NCBI GenBank assembly: GCA_963727465.1
Contig: CAVSGL010000005.1
Span: 1 to 64,000, forward strand
Direction of reading: 5' to 3'
DNA: 64,000 bases
Source: VRUE01 sp963727465
GTDB taxonomy: Bacteria > Actinomycetota > Thermoleophilia > Solirubrobacterales > 70-9
A program made the translations under genes and the position numbers. The notes under the pieces are model-generated. The model made no database searches, was not told the origin of the DNA, and saw only the letters and a list, made by a program, of their open reading frames with translations. This document shows, in pieces, positions 1 through 9,802 of this stretch. The first letter of the stretch is position 1; each line of letters begins with the position of its first letter.

Positions 1-1589
1 TCGGCGACGCGCCGCGGCATCCCGTCCATCCCGATCCAGTGCATCGGGATGAAGGTGCCCCAGGTGCCGACCACGGTGCCCCAGAAATGCACGCGGCCGA
101 GCCTCTCGTCGTACATCCGCCCCGTCATCTTCGGGAACCAGTGGTAGATCCCGGCGAAGATCGTGAAGACCGAGCCGCCGAAGAGCACGAAGTGGATGTG
201 GGCGACGATGAAGTAGGTGTCGGAGACGTGGATGTCGATCGGCACCATGCCCAGCATGACGCCGCTGATGCCGCCGATCGTGAAGGTGACGATGAAGGCG
301 AGCGCGAACAGCATCGCGGTCGAGTAGGTGTGGATCTTGCCGAAGTAGAGCGTGCCCAGCCAGGAGAAGATCTTGATCCCGGTCGGCACCGCGATCAGCA
401 GCGTCGTGATCATCATCGGCACGCGCAGCCAGCTGAACATGCCGGCGACGAACATGTGGTGCGCCCAGACCGAGTAGCTGAGAACGACGATCCCGATCAG
501 CGCCAGCGCCATCAGCCGGTAGCCGAAGATCGGTTTGCGGGCGTGGGTCGAGATGACCTCGGAGATGATCCCGAAGCCCGGCAGCATCATGATGTAGACG
601 GCCGGGTGCGAGTAGAACCAGAAGATGTGCTGGTAGCTGATCACGTCGCCACCGCCGGCGAACTGGAAGAACTGGGTGCCGAGGACGCGGTCGAAGAGGA
701 CCATGAACTGGGCGCCGGCGATGAACGGGGTCGCGGCGACGACCAGCAGCGAGGTCGAGAGGTTCGCCCAGACCAGCAGCGGCATCCGCCAGAAGGTCAT
801 TCCGGGCGCACGCATGGTGATGATCGTGACGAGGAAGTTGAGCGCGGTCGCGATCGAGGAGGCGCCGGCGAACTGCACGCCGAGGTTGAAGAAGGACTGG
901 CCCAGCGGCGCCCCGGTGGAGAGCGGCGCGTAGCCGGTCCAGCCCGCGTCGAAGGCGCCGCCGGGGGCGAGGAAGCTGCCGATGAAGAGCAGGCCGGCGA
1001 GCGGCAGCATCCAGAAGCTGAGCGCGTTGAGGCGCGGGAACGCCATGTCGGGGGCGCCGATCATCAGCGGCAGCACGTAATTGGCGATGCCGGCGAAGAC
1101 CGGGATGACGAAGACGAAGATCATCAGCACCGCATGCGTGGAGAAGAGGCTGTTGAAGGTCGCCGCGTCGACGATCTGGTCGCCCGGCTGGGCGAGCTCC
1201 GCCCGGATCAGCATCGCCATCAGCCCGCCGATGAAGAAGAAGACGAAGGTGGTGCAGATGTACTGGATGCCGATCACCTTGTGATCGGTGTTGAAGCGGA
1301 AGTAGTCCTTCCAGCTCTTGGCGCCGTGCTGGGAGTGGTCCTCGGGAATCGTCGGCATGCCGGCGGCCCAGCGCAGCCAGTAGTCGAAGCAGCCGAAGCC
1401 GGCGAGGAAGCCGAGCGGGCCGGTGACCAGCGGCACGACGACGTGCGGGTAGCCGGTCTGTTCGGTCTGCCAGATTTCCAGCCCGGAGATCGCGCGCAGG
1501 ACGACGACGAGGCCGACGCCGAAGGCGGCGGCGGCGACGGCGCCGAGCAGGCCTCGAATCCATCCCGGTTGCTTGATCGCGGCGACCAT
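1..1589 (-). CDS. ctaD: cytochrome c oxidase subunit I (3' end outside window)
   Basis: Haem-copper oxidase subunit that reduces O2 and pumps protons in the cytoplasmic membrane. Read on the minus strand, the protein carries the hallmark segments HPAVYIMMLPGFG and VAHIHFVLFGG and ends at the window edge in HWIGMDGMPRR, so the last part lies outside. Start ATG at 1589 has a strong GGAGGAGG Shine-Dalgarno about 5 nt upstream. The canonical start of the family (DHKVIG) comes only at about residue 105; before it lies an extension with two likely membrane helices. It follows ctaC with a 16-nt gap, so the two are one operon. Identification is firm; the role of the extension is unknown. Confidence 0.97.
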   Translation of the reverse strand, partial: MVAAIKQPGWIRGLLGAVAAAAFGVGLVVVLRAISGLEIWQTEQTGYPHVVVPLVTGPLGFLAGFGCFDYWLRWAAGMPTIPEDHSQHGAKSWKDYFRFNTDHKVIGIQYICTTFVFFFIGGLMAMLIRAELAQPGDQIVDAATFNSLFSTHAVLMIFVFVIPVFAGIANYVLPLMIGAPDMAFPRLNALSFWMLPLAGLLFIGSFLAPGGAFDAGWTGYAPLSTGAPLGQSFFNLGVQFAGASSIATALNFLVTIITMRAPGMTFWRMPLLVWANLSTSLLVVAATPFIAGAQFMVLFDRVLGTQFFQFAGGGDVISYQHIFWFYSHPAVYIMMLPGFGIISEVISTHARKPIFGYRLMALALIGIVVLSYSVWAHHMFVAGMFSWLRVPMMITTLLIAVPTGIKIFSWLGTLYFGKIHTYSTAMLFALAFIVTFTIGGISGVMLGMVPIDIHVSDTYFIVAHIHFVLFGGSVFTIFAGIYHWFPKMTGRMYDERLGRVHFWGTVVGTWGTFIPMHWIGMDGMPRRVA

Positions 1590-1605
1590 CAGACCTCCTC
1601 CATCA

Positions 1606-2400
1606 TTACGCACCGCCCGCCCCGACGGGCTGGCCCGGATTCTCTTCGGTGTCCTGGCGGATCGACTCCATGTACGGGGGCGGAACCGTCTCTTTCAGGC
1701 CGGCGACCCATTTGCGGAACTGCGCCGGCGGCTCGACCACGACTTTGGCCCGCATCGAGGCGTGGCCGAAGCCGCAGAGCTCGGTGCAGATCAGCTGGTA
1801 GGTGCCGACCCTGTCGGGCGTGACCGTGGCCGTGGTCGTGATCCCGGGCACGTTGTCTTTCTTGACCCGCCACTCCGGCACCCAGAAGGAATGGATCACG
1901 TCCTGCGAGTGCATCTTGAACTTGACCTGGCGGTTGACCGGCACGTGCAGTTCGCCCTCGACGAACTTGTTGCCCTTGCCGGGATAGCCGAAGCTCCAGG
2001 CGTATTGCTGGGAGAAGACGTCGATCGTGATCGGCTGGCCTTCGGTCTTTTCGATGTCGTTCAGGACCTTCCAGCTGTAGCCGGCGGCGAAGAGCACGAT
2101 CACGGTCGGGATCAGCGTCCAGGCGACCTCGAGCTTGGTGTTGCCGTGGATCGGCTCGCCGTCGGACTCGTCGCCCGGTTTGGCTTTGAATTTCCACAGC
2201 GCGTAGAAGAGCATCACCATGACCAGCGAGAAGACGAACGACGAGAGCACGATCATCACGTTGAGCAGATCGTCGATTTCGGGGGCCGCCGTGGAGGCCT
2301 CCTGGCCGTTCCAGTTGATCGACAGCATCACGGCCGAGATCGCCGCGGTCAGCGCAACGGTGGCGGCGAGCATTTTCACTATCGGGAGGCGACCCATCAT
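1606..2400 (-). CDS. ctaC: cytochrome c oxidase subunit II
   Basis: Subunit II carries the CuA centre that takes electrons from cytochrome c and passes them to subunit I. The 264-residue protein has an N-terminal hydrophobic segment (signal/first helix), a second helix near residues 45-70 and a C-terminal cupredoxin domain. The CuA ligands are visible: His in SQDVIHSFW and the motif CTELCGFGHASM (two Cys, Glu, His, Met). No cytochrome c domain is fused at the C-terminus. Two adjacent ATGs (2400 and 2397) could start it. It sits between the glycosyltransferase (15-nt gap) and ctaD. Confidence 0.97.
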   Translation of the reverse strand: MMGRLPIVKMLAATVALTAAISAVMLSINWNGQEASTAAPEIDDLLNVMIVLSSFVFSLVMVMLFYALWKFKAKPGDESDGEPIHGNTKLEVAWTLIPTVIVLFAAGYSWKVLNDIEKTEGQPITIDVFSQQYAWSFGYPGKGNKFVEGELHVPVNRQVKFKMHSQDVIHSFWVPEWRVKKDNVPGITTTATVTPDRVGTYQLICTELCGFGHASMRAKVVVEPPAQFRKWVAGLKETVPPPYMESIRQDTEENPGQPVGAGGA

Positions 2401-2415
2401 CAGGCGGCGGGCATT

Positions 2416-3771
2416 CTATTGAAGCGGCGGCGGGAGGTTTTCCGCCCCCGCGCCGGCCGCTGCCGCCAACACGCCGCGCGCCACTCCTTCCCAGCTCCAG
2501 AGCCGCCGCGCGGTTGCCACGAGGGCCCCGCGCGCCGCGGCTCGCCGGTCTTCGGGAAGCTCGATCCAGGCGTTAAGCCTCTCCCCGATCGCCTCGACCG
2601 CCCCCGCCTCGACCGGGAAGGAGACCAGGCCGGCGGCGTCCGGCGGCAGCGCCTTCGCCAGCTCACGCGAGACCTCGCGCATCCCCGAGTGAGCGGCCGA
2701 GACCGGCAGCACGCCGCAGGCCGCCGCCTCGGCGGCGACCATCCCGAACGCCTCGGGGAAGGTGCTCGGCATGACCAGCGCCTCCGCCCCCGGCAGCAGC
2801 TCCGCGACCTCGTCGTGCTCGAGCCGGCCGATGAGCTCGACCGAACCGGCCATCCCGCGGGCGGCCGCGAGGTAGCCCGCGGGCGGGTCGGCGAGGAATG
2901 AGGCGAGGATCGGCAGCGGCGCCTCCTCGCCGCCCTCGAGGCTGCGCCCGAGCGCCGCGACCGCGCGCGCGTCCTCCAGATCGCCCCGGTCGAGCGCCCC
3001 CAGCAGCCGCCTCAGGCCGTCCTCGTAGGCCCCGTAGCCGGCGACCTCCAGCCGGGCCTCCGGGTGCCGCGCACGGACCAGCGGCCAGGCGGCGAGCAGC
3101 AGATCGACGCCCTTGGAGACGATCAGCTTGCCGACGAACACGACCCGGCGCTCCGCGCCTGCTGCGCCCGCGGCGGGCGCGAAGGCCTCGGTGTCGACGC
3201 CGGGCGGCCCGAGCCGGGTCTTCCCCCGCAGGCCGGCGACGCCCGGCAGCGCCCCCCAGAGCGACTCCGCCGTGTGGCGCGAACCGACCAGGACGGTGGT
3301 CGCCGCCTCCATCCCCTCTTCCGCGTAGGGCAGGAAGCGCGGATGCGGTTTGACCGTGTACTCGAGCGCCGACCCGTGCACCTTGGCGGCGAAGCCGCCG
3401 ATCCCGGCGCGCGCGAGGACCGCCGGCCCCATGATCAGGTGGCCGGCGAGCGCCGCGTCGAAGCCGCCGACCCGGTCGGCCAGCTCGCGCACCGCGCTCA
3501 CGTTGGCGTCGATGTAGCGCCGCAGCTCGGCCTCGCTCAGCTCGTCGAAGGTCTTCACCTCGAAGCCCTCGTAGGGGTCCTTTACGTAGACCGGCAGCAG
3601 GCCGCCGATCTCCGGGTTGTGGATCTCGACGCCCTCGATCCGCACGCGGCGGTCCTGGCAGAGCAGGTGGACCTCGTGTCCGAGCGCCGCCAGCGCCCGC
3701 GCCAGGTTGGCGGTGTAGATGTTGCTGCCGGTGCCGCGCAGCATGTAGCCGTGGAACAGAAGCACGCGCAT
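2416..3771 (-). CDS. glycosyltransferase family 4 (GT-B)
   Basis: Predicted retaining glycosyltransferase using a nucleotide-sugar donor. The N-terminus MRVLLFHGYMLRGTGSNIYT is the acceptor-side GT-B start with a glycine-rich loop; the C-terminal half has VVFVGKLIVSKGVDLLLAAW and the donor-binding EX7E-like stretch around PSTFPEAFGMVAAEAAACG. I chose ATG 3771 over an upstream in-frame ATG (3828), which would add 19 unconserved-looking residues. It lies upstream of ctaC in the same direction and is divergent from a small zinc-ribbon ORF. The acceptor is unknown; the link to the oxidase genes may be positional only. Confidence 0.85.
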   Translation of the reverse strand: MRVLLFHGYMLRGTGSNIYTANLARALAALGHEVHLLCQDRRVRIEGVEIHNPEIGGLLPVYVKDPYEGFEVKTFDELSEAELRRYIDANVSAVRELADRVGGFDAALAGHLIMGPAVLARAGIGGFAAKVHGSALEYTVKPHPRFLPYAEEGMEAATTVLVGSRHTAESLWGALPGVAGLRGKTRLGPPGVDTEAFAPAAGAAGAERRVVFVGKLIVSKGVDLLLAAWPLVRARHPEARLEVAGYGAYEDGLRRLLGALDRGDLEDARAVAALGRSLEGGEEAPLPILASFLADPPAGYLAAARGMAGSVELIGRLEHDEVAELLPGAEALVMPSTFPEAFGMVAAEAAACGVLPVSAAHSGMREVSRELAKALPPDAAGLVSFPVEAGAVEAIGERLNAWIELPEDRRAAARGALVATARRLWSWEGVARGVLAAAAGAGAENLPPPLQ

Positions 3772-3802
3772 CGTGCCGGAGAAGCTATTAAGGTTCCCGG
3801 CC

Positions 3803-4081
3803 GTGAACCCGAAGCAGCTCTTCCGCATGCGGGCGCCGGCCTCCGGCCGCGAGGCGCTCGCCCACGCCGAGCCCGGCGCGGTCTACGTCGATCGCGAAAC
3901 CGAAGAGGAGATGGCGCCGGTGGCGATGGTCCTGCCGCTCGCCCCCTCGGCCTCGGCCCTCCCCCGCACCCCGGAGAACCTGCGCGCCTGCCGCCGCTGC
4001 GACCAGCTGATCGGGCTGGACGTCTCCGACTGCCCCTACTGCGGGCTGCGCCAGGAAGCTTATTATGGCCCGGAGAGCTGA
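3803..4081 (+). CDS. small zinc-ribbon protein, 3' end replaced by IS fragment
   Basis: Open frame of 92 codons from GTG 3803, with AAGG about 12 nt upstream. The product has an Ala/Pro-rich middle and a C-terminal two-knuckle zinc ribbon, CRRCDQLIGLDVSDCPYCG. The last residues (after YCGLRQ) are read from the edge of the adjoining IS481 fragment, so the natural C-terminus was probably lost when the element inserted. No function can be assigned; zinc ribbons of this kind bind nucleic acid or protein. It is divergent from the glycosyltransferase gene, 31 nt away. Confidence 0.5.
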   Translation: MNPKQLFRMRAPASGREALAHAEPGAVYVDRETEEEMAPVAMVLPLAPSASALPRTPENLRACRRCDQLIGLDVSDCPYCGLRQEAYYGPES

Positions 4082-4638
4082 TCCACATCGACATCAAGAA
4101 GCTCGGCCGAATCGGGAAGAACGGCCCCGGGCACCGGGTCCGGGGCACTCGCCAGGGCACTCGCTCTCGCGGCGCGGGCTGGGAGTTCGTCCACGTCTGC
4201 GTCGACGACGCCACTCGCCTCGCCTACGTCGAGGTTCTCCCCGACGAAAAGGCGAGAACGTGCGTCGGCTTCCTGCGCCGGGCGGTGGCCTTCTACCGCC
4301 GCCACGGGATCAAGGTCGAGCGCCTGATGACCGACAACGGCGGCGCTTACCGCTCGACGATCCACGCCATCGCCTGCCGGGCCCTGAAGATCCGCCATAT
4401 CCGCACCCGGCCCTACCGGCCGCGCACCAACGGCAAGGCCGAGCGCTTCATCCGCACGATGCTCGGCGGCTGGGCCTACGGGGCGATCTATCGCTCCTCG
4501 GCCGAGCGCACCGCGGCGCTACCCGGCTGGCTGGAGTTCTATAACTGGCGCAGACCACACGGCTCCCTCAGCCACAAGCCGCCCGGAACTCGCCTCGGCG
4601 AGCTGAAGCGGAACAACCTGGTCGGGTCTTACATCTAG
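4066..4638 (+). pseudogene. IS481-family transposase, 5'-truncated
   Basis: About 190 C-terminal residues of an IS481-type DDE transposase in one open frame with no start of its own. Visible are the first Asp (GELIHIDIKKLGR), the second (LMTDNGGAYRS) and the Glu (NGKAERFIRTM), then the usual end NNLVGSYI. The N-terminal HTH half, normally about 120-130 residues, is absent, and the sequence switches at about 4065 into the zinc-ribbon ORF. The stop overlaps the stop of the convergent gene at 4635. I saw no terminal inverted repeats. It is a dead remnant rather than a working insertion sequence. Confidence 0.9.
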
Positions 4639-5399
4639 GGCTTCTTCACGAGCGTCGCCGTGTAGAGCAGGCGGGCGTTCGAGTAGTAGCAGCCGTAGGT
4701 CTTGATCTTGCCGACGCCCTGCTGCGGGTGGCCGCCCTGGATGTCCTGCTTGGAGGAGCAGTGTTTGGGCGCGCGGCTGGCGCGCCAGGTGTTGTCTTCG
4801 GCGACGTTGAAGGCGAACATCGGCGCCCAGGTCGGGATCGTCAGCGCGACGACCTGGCCCTGGAGCACGGTGAGGGGGTGATCGAGGACGAAGATCGGGG
4901 TGCTGCCGAAGTACGGGTTGAGCACCTCCAGCGGGCTCTGGCGGACCAGCTTGAAGCGCGGCGGCTTGCTGCCTTCCACCGGGCGCAGGATGCCGATCCG
5001 CGCCTGCGAGGGCTTGCCGAGGAATTCGTTGAAGAAGCCGACCTCGTTGGTCATCTTTTCGCTGTCGGTGCGCGAGGGGCGCGAGAGGGTGATCGACCAG
5101 GCGACGACCTTGCCGTCGAAGGGCGCCTCGTAGGGCCGCGGCACGCCGCCGGCGATCGCCTGGAAGCCGGTCACGTGACCCTCGACGCGGCAGGGCACGA
5201 CCTCGACGTTGTTGACGATCTTCCCCGGGCACGACGGCGGCGGCGTCTGGTCGGTCTGGCCGAGCACGACCACCCGGGCCGGCGCCGAGTCGGCCTCGCC
5301 CGGCCAGGCGAAGGCGGCGAGCAGGGCCAGCGCGCAGGCGAAGCCCAGCGCCGCCAGGGCGCGGCTGCGGCCACTCGTCTTTTCGGCTGCTCCAACCAT
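4635..5399 (-). CDS. secreted protein of unknown function
   Basis: A 254-residue protein with a hydrophobic N-terminal segment (about residues 12-30, ALAALGFACALALLAAFAW) that looks like a signal peptide or anchor. The rest is a beta-rich region without a motif I recognise; a few cysteines (PPSCPGK, VVPCRVEG, PKHCSSK, YGCYYS) could form disulfides outside the cell. ATG 5399 is preferred because GGAG lies just upstream and the signal peptide then starts normally; an ATG at 5447 would add 16 residues. Convergent with the IS481 remnant, whose end overlaps its stop codon. Confidence 0.7.
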   Translation of the reverse strand: MVGAAEKTSGRSRALAALGFACALALLAAFAWPGEADSAPARVVVLGQTDQTPPPSCPGKIVNNVEVVPCRVEGHVTGFQAIAGGVPRPYEAPFDGKVVAWSITLSRPSRTDSEKMTNEVGFFNEFLGKPSQARIGILRPVEGSKPPRFKLVRQSPLEVLNPYFGSTPIFVLDHPLTVLQGQVVALTIPTWAPMFAFNVAEDNTWRASRAPKHCSSKQDIQGGHPQQGVGKIKTYGCYYSNARLLYTATLVKKP

Positions 5400-5548
5400 G
5401 TTCTCCAGCGACAACCCGGGCCTGCGACCAGGGTTGCGGCCCGGCATTCTGCCGTTCGCCGCGCTTCGCCGGCCTCCTTCGCGCCACCTGCACGATCGCG
5501 GCCAGCGACGAACTGGCCGGCTGGCCAGATCCTCTAGGGTTGCCTGCC

Positions 5549-5821
5549 GTGACCGACAGCGCCGCTCAGGGGGACGATTTCATTCCGGCAGGGCTGGCGG
5601 CGCTGGGCATCGAGGCCGACGAGGTCGACCTCGCGGTGATGGCCGCCGTCCACGGGCTGCTCTGGCCGCCGTTGCAGGAGCTGCTCGCGCTCGACACCGG
5701 GGACCTCGACCCCGAGCGCTGCCCCGACCTCTCGAAGGCGCCGCCGCTGCGATCGCGGAGCGACCAAGCGTCCATATCTGACTCTTCGCGCAGGGAGCGC
5801 AGTCGGAGCCATGATGAGTAG
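5549..5821 (+). CDS. small GatC/AtzG-like putative amidase subunit
   Basis: A 90-residue acidic protein directly before, and overlapping by 11 nt, an amidase gene. Its helical first part (FIPAGLAALGIEADEVDL...LL) followed by an extended tail with DLSKAPP resembles the small GatC/AtzG-type chains that wrap around amidase-signature enzymes (AtzG with AtzE, GatC with GatA). That assignment rests on size, position and general look, not on a clear motif. Start GTG 5549 is preferred over TTG 5540. The C-terminal 25 residues are low-complexity (Ser/Arg-rich) and may have been added by a repeat. Confidence 0.55.
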   Translation: MTDSAAQGDDFIPAGLAALGIEADEVDLAVMAAVHGLLWPPLQELLALDTGDLDPERCPDLSKAPPLRSRSDQASISDSSRRERSRSHDE

Positions 5822-7190
5822 CTCGGCGCTCGACCTCGGCCTGCGCGCCCAGGCCGCCGCGGTCGCCTCAGGCGAGGTCGACCCGGCCGAGCTGCTCGAC
5901 GCCGCGCTGGCGCGGATCGAGCAGCGCAACCCGGCGCTCAACGCCGTGGTCGAGACCTTCCCCGAGCGCTCGCGCGAGATGCTCGCCGCCGCGCCCGACG
6001 GGCCGCTGAAGGGCGTCCCCGTCGTGATCAAGGACGAGTGGCCGCTGCCCTGGCGCGCCCAGCGCTTCGGCGCCGCCGAGCTGACGGTCCCCACCGCGCC
6101 GGCGGAGTCCGGCCCCTACCGCGCCCTGCGCGACGCCGGCGCGACCGTCGTCGGCGTCGGCAACATGCACGAGCTCGGCGCCGGCAGCACCGGCGCCGTC
6201 TCCTACTACGGCGCCGCCCGCAACCCCTGGGACACCGAGCGCTGCCCCGGCGGATCCTCGAGCGGACCGGCGGCCTCGGTCGCCGCGGGCCTGGTCGCCG
6301 GCGCGGTCGGCGCCGACGGGCTCGGCTCCGTCCGCCTCCCCGCCGCCTACTGCGGCCTGACCGGCCTCAAGCCCACCTTCGGGCGTGCGGCGATGGAGGG
6401 GCACCACATGGCGCCGCTGACGACGCTGATCGTCTCCGGGCCGCTCTGCGCCGACGCCGCCGACTGCCGCCTGCTCGGCTCGGTCCTGTACGGCGAGGAG
6501 CTGCAAGCCGGCGACCCCGGCGCGCTGCGCATCGGCGTCGTCCGCGACGACGTATCCGAGGACGTCACGCCCGAGGTCCGCGAGGCCTGCGAGGCCGCGA
6601 TCGAGGCGCTGCGCGCCGAGACCGGCGGCGAGCTGCGCGAGCTCGAGCTGCCCGACCTCGAGCTGGCTGCCCTGGCCGGGATCCTGATCATCAACTCGGA
6701 GAGCATGAGCGGCACGACGCCGCAGCAGCTCAACCGGCTCAGCCCCGAGCTCAGCCCGATCGCGCGCGGCACGCTCAAGTACCGGATGCTGCTGCCGGCG
6801 GTGGCGACCGCGCAGGCGCAGCGGGTGCGCACCCTGATGCGGCGCCGGCTCGCCGCCCTGTTCGCCGAAGTCGACGTGATCGCCTGGCCAACCGTCCCGG
6901 CCCCCGCCCCGGCGCTCGAGGCGCCGGTGGTCGAGCTGCCCTCGGGCACGCTCGGCGCCGACCAGGCCAACGTCCGCGGCGCCGCCCTCGCCAACCTCAC
7001 CGGGATCCCGGCGATCAGCATGCCGGTCGGGCTCAGCGGCGAGGGCCTGCCGATCGCGCTCCAGCTACAGGCGGCCTGGGGCGCCGACGAGCTCCTGCTC
7101 GACGCCGCCGAGGCCCTGGAGCGGGCCAGCGATCGGCGCTGGGTCGAGTCGCGGCCGCCGCTGGCGGGCGCCTCTCCGGCGGAGGTCTGA
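5811..7190 (+). CDS. amidase (amidase-signature family)
   Basis: Hydrolase of C-N bonds using a Ser-cisSer-Lys triad. The 459-residue protein shows the Lys in VVIKDEW (K74), the cis-Ser in PGGSSSGPA (S149) and the nucleophile in GLGSVRLPAAYCGLTG (S173); the 24-residue spacing of the two serines is that of the family. The substrate cannot be read from the sequence. No GatB gene is nearby, so it is unlikely to be the tRNA amidotransferase. The ATG overlaps the small GatC/AtzG-like gene and the ABC exporter genes follow after 4 nt, suggesting one transcript. Confidence 0.92.
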   Translation: MMSSSALDLGLRAQAAAVASGEVDPAELLDAALARIEQRNPALNAVVETFPERSREMLAAAPDGPLKGVPVVIKDEWPLPWRAQRFGAAELTVPTAPAESGPYRALRDAGATVVGVGNMHELGAGSTGAVSYYGAARNPWDTERCPGGSSSGPAASVAAGLVAGAVGADGLGSVRLPAAYCGLTGLKPTFGRAAMEGHHMAPLTTLIVSGPLCADAADCRLLGSVLYGEELQAGDPGALRIGVVRDDVSEDVTPEVREACEAAIEALRAETGGELRELELPDLELAALAGILIINSESMSGTTPQQLNRLSPELSPIARGTLKYRMLLPAVATAQAQRVRTLMRRRLAALFAEVDVIAWPTVPAPAPALEAPVVELPSGTLGADQANVRGAALANLTGIPAISMPVGLSGEGLPIALQLQAAWGADELLLDAAEALERASDRRWVESRPPLAGASPAEV

Positions 7191-7194
7191 GCGC

Positions 7195-8168
<974 letters not shown>

Positions 8169-8172
<4 letters not shown>

Positions 8173-8954
8173 GCGGGCTGGCGACGAACCTGCGGGTGGT
8201 GCGGGCGCTGGGGATGCGCTCGATCCGCCAGACCTTCCGCCGGCCGCAGCTGATGGCGCCGATCGTCGTCTTCCCGACGCTGCTGCTGGCGATCCAGACC
8301 GGCGGCGCCGGCAGCGCGGTGAACCTGCCCGGCTTTCCGCCGGTGCAGAGCTTCCTCCAGTTCATGCTCGCCGGGGCGATGATGCAGGCGCTGATGCTGG
8401 CCGGCAACAGCGGCGGTATCGCGCTCGCGGTCGACATCGAGATGGGCTTCACCGACCGCCTCTTCGCAGCGCCGATCTCGCGCTACACGATCGTCCTCGG
8501 GCGGCTCGCCGGGACCGGCGCGCTCGGCCTGCTCTCGGCGCTCTGGTTCCTCGCGATCGGGCTCGCCTTCGGCGCCCAGATCGAGGGCGGCGTGCCCGGG
8601 GCGCTGCTGGCGATCGCCCTGGTCACGGCGACGGCGATGGCGGTCGGCGGGATCGCCGCCGCGATCGCCCTGCGCACCGGAACCGCCAGCGTCGTCCAGG
8701 GCCTCTTCCCGCTCGTCCTCGTCGTCCTCTTCCTCTCCTCGGCCTTCTTCCCGGTCGGCCTGATGATCGAGCCGGCGCAGACGATCGCCGAATACAACCC
8801 GCTCAGCTTCGTCGTCGAAGGGGTGCGCGAGCCGATCATCTCCGGCATCGACGCGGCCGACACCGGCGCGGCGCTGCTCGCGATCGCCGGCATCGTCGCG
8901 CTCGGCCTCGTGCTCAGCGCGCGGGCGCTGCGCCACCGGCTGCGGGTGGGCTGA
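8169..8954 (+). CDS. ABC-2 type permease 1 (DrrB-like)
   Basis: Membrane half of the exporter, 261 residues with about six hydrophobic segments. The stretch MGFTDRLFAAPISRYTIVLG is the family's cytoplasmic loop and GLFPLVLVVLFLSSAFFPVG with EYNPLSFVVEGVR is the ABC-2 signature region. GTG start overlaps the ATPase stop by 4 nt, and its own stop overlaps the next ATG, so three proteins are made by coupled translation. It resembles the following permease, consistent with a heterodimeric membrane domain. Confidence 0.9.
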
Positions 8955-9745
8955 TGGAAGCAACCGCCGCAATCCCCTCCTGGCGCGCCAACCTGGCGAC
9001 GATCGGGGCGCTGATGTCGCGCGCCAAGAACGAGCTGCTGCGCGTGCCGGGGGCGGCGATTCCCGGCGTGCTGGCGCCGACGATCTTCTTCCTCGGCCTC
9101 AACGGCGTCTTCGGCGCCCTGACCCAGCTGCGCGGCTTCGAAGTCGGCGCCTACGAGAGCTTCATCGTCCCGGTCAGCATGCTCCAGGGAGCGGGCTTCA
9201 CCGGCGCCGCGGCCGGGGTCAACCTCGCCCGCGACATCGAGCAGGGCTGGCTCGACCGGCTGCTCGTCTCCCCCGCCCCGCGCTGGGTGCTGCTCGCCGG
9301 CACCGTGCTCGCCGCCAGCGCCCGGGCGCTGATCCCGGGGACGTTCGTGCTCGCGATCGCGCTGCTGCTCGGCGCCGGCTGGCCCGGCCTCGACGGCCTG
9401 CTCGTCCTCTACCTCATGGTCGCCGCGATGGCCGCGGTCGCCGCCTGCTGGGGCTCGATGCTGGCGCTGCGCTTCGAGAGCCAGTCGGCATCGCCGCTGA
9501 TGCAGTCGGGGATGATGGCGCTGATCCTGATGACCACGGCCTACGCGCCGCTGGCGCTGCTACAGCCCTGGCTCGCCGACGTCGCCCGGATCAACCCGGT
9601 GACCGAGGTGATCGAAGCGGCCCGGCAGGGATTCGTCGGCAGCGTCACCTGGGCCGAAACCTGGCCCGGCATCGTCGCCCTCGCCGGCCTGCTCGTCGTG
9701 CTCGGCGCCCTCGCCCTGCGCGAGATGCGCCGCACCGCCGCATGA
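8954..9745 (+). CDS. ABC-2 type permease 2 (DrrC-like)
   Basis: Second membrane subunit, 263 residues, with about six hydrophobic segments and the family features QGWLDRLLVSPAPRWVLLAG and RINPVTEVIEAARQGFVG. The ATG overlaps the stop of permease 1 (TGATG). Having two different permeases with one ATPase gives the usual ABC-2 stoichiometry of two ATPases and one of each permease. The gene ends 5 nt before palindromic element A1, and nothing in the downstream remnant continues the operon. Confidence 0.9.
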   Translation: MEATAAIPSWRANLATIGALMSRAKNELLRVPGAAIPGVLAPTIFFLGLNGVFGALTQLRGFEVGAYESFIVPVSMLQGAGFTGAAAGVNLARDIEQGWLDRLLVSPAPRWVLLAGTVLAASARALIPGTFVLAIALLLGAGWPGLDGLLVLYLMVAAMAAVAACWGSMLALRFESQSASPLMQSGMMALILMTTAYAPLALLQPWLADVARINPVTEVIEAARQGFVGSVTWAETWPGIVALAGLLVVLGALALREMRRTAA

Positions 9746-9749
9746 CCGA

Positions 9750-9802
9750 CCGCCGACGGGCCGGAAATACGCCTATATGGAGGGTTGTAGGCCCGTCGGC
9801 GG
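9750..9802. repeat. palindromic element A, copy 1 (degenerate)
   Basis: Outer arms of 13 bp (CCGCCGACGGGCC and its complement) enclose 27 bp. The left half matches, with a single difference over about 25 bp, the left half of the perfect palindrome at 25041, but the right inner arm has decayed. It lies between the permease gene and the GH63-like remnant and contains the ATG used by the remnant's open frame. Confidence 0.8.

Noticed and set aside
39..1823. Plus-strand open frame of 594 codons at the left edge
   Set aside because: Shadow of ctaD/ctaC; His/Asp/Arg-rich without domains.
5753..5800. Third copy of element E at the end of the GatC/AtzG-like gene
   Set aside because: Only short words (CATATCTG, AGGGAGCGC) are shared and no closing arms are present.
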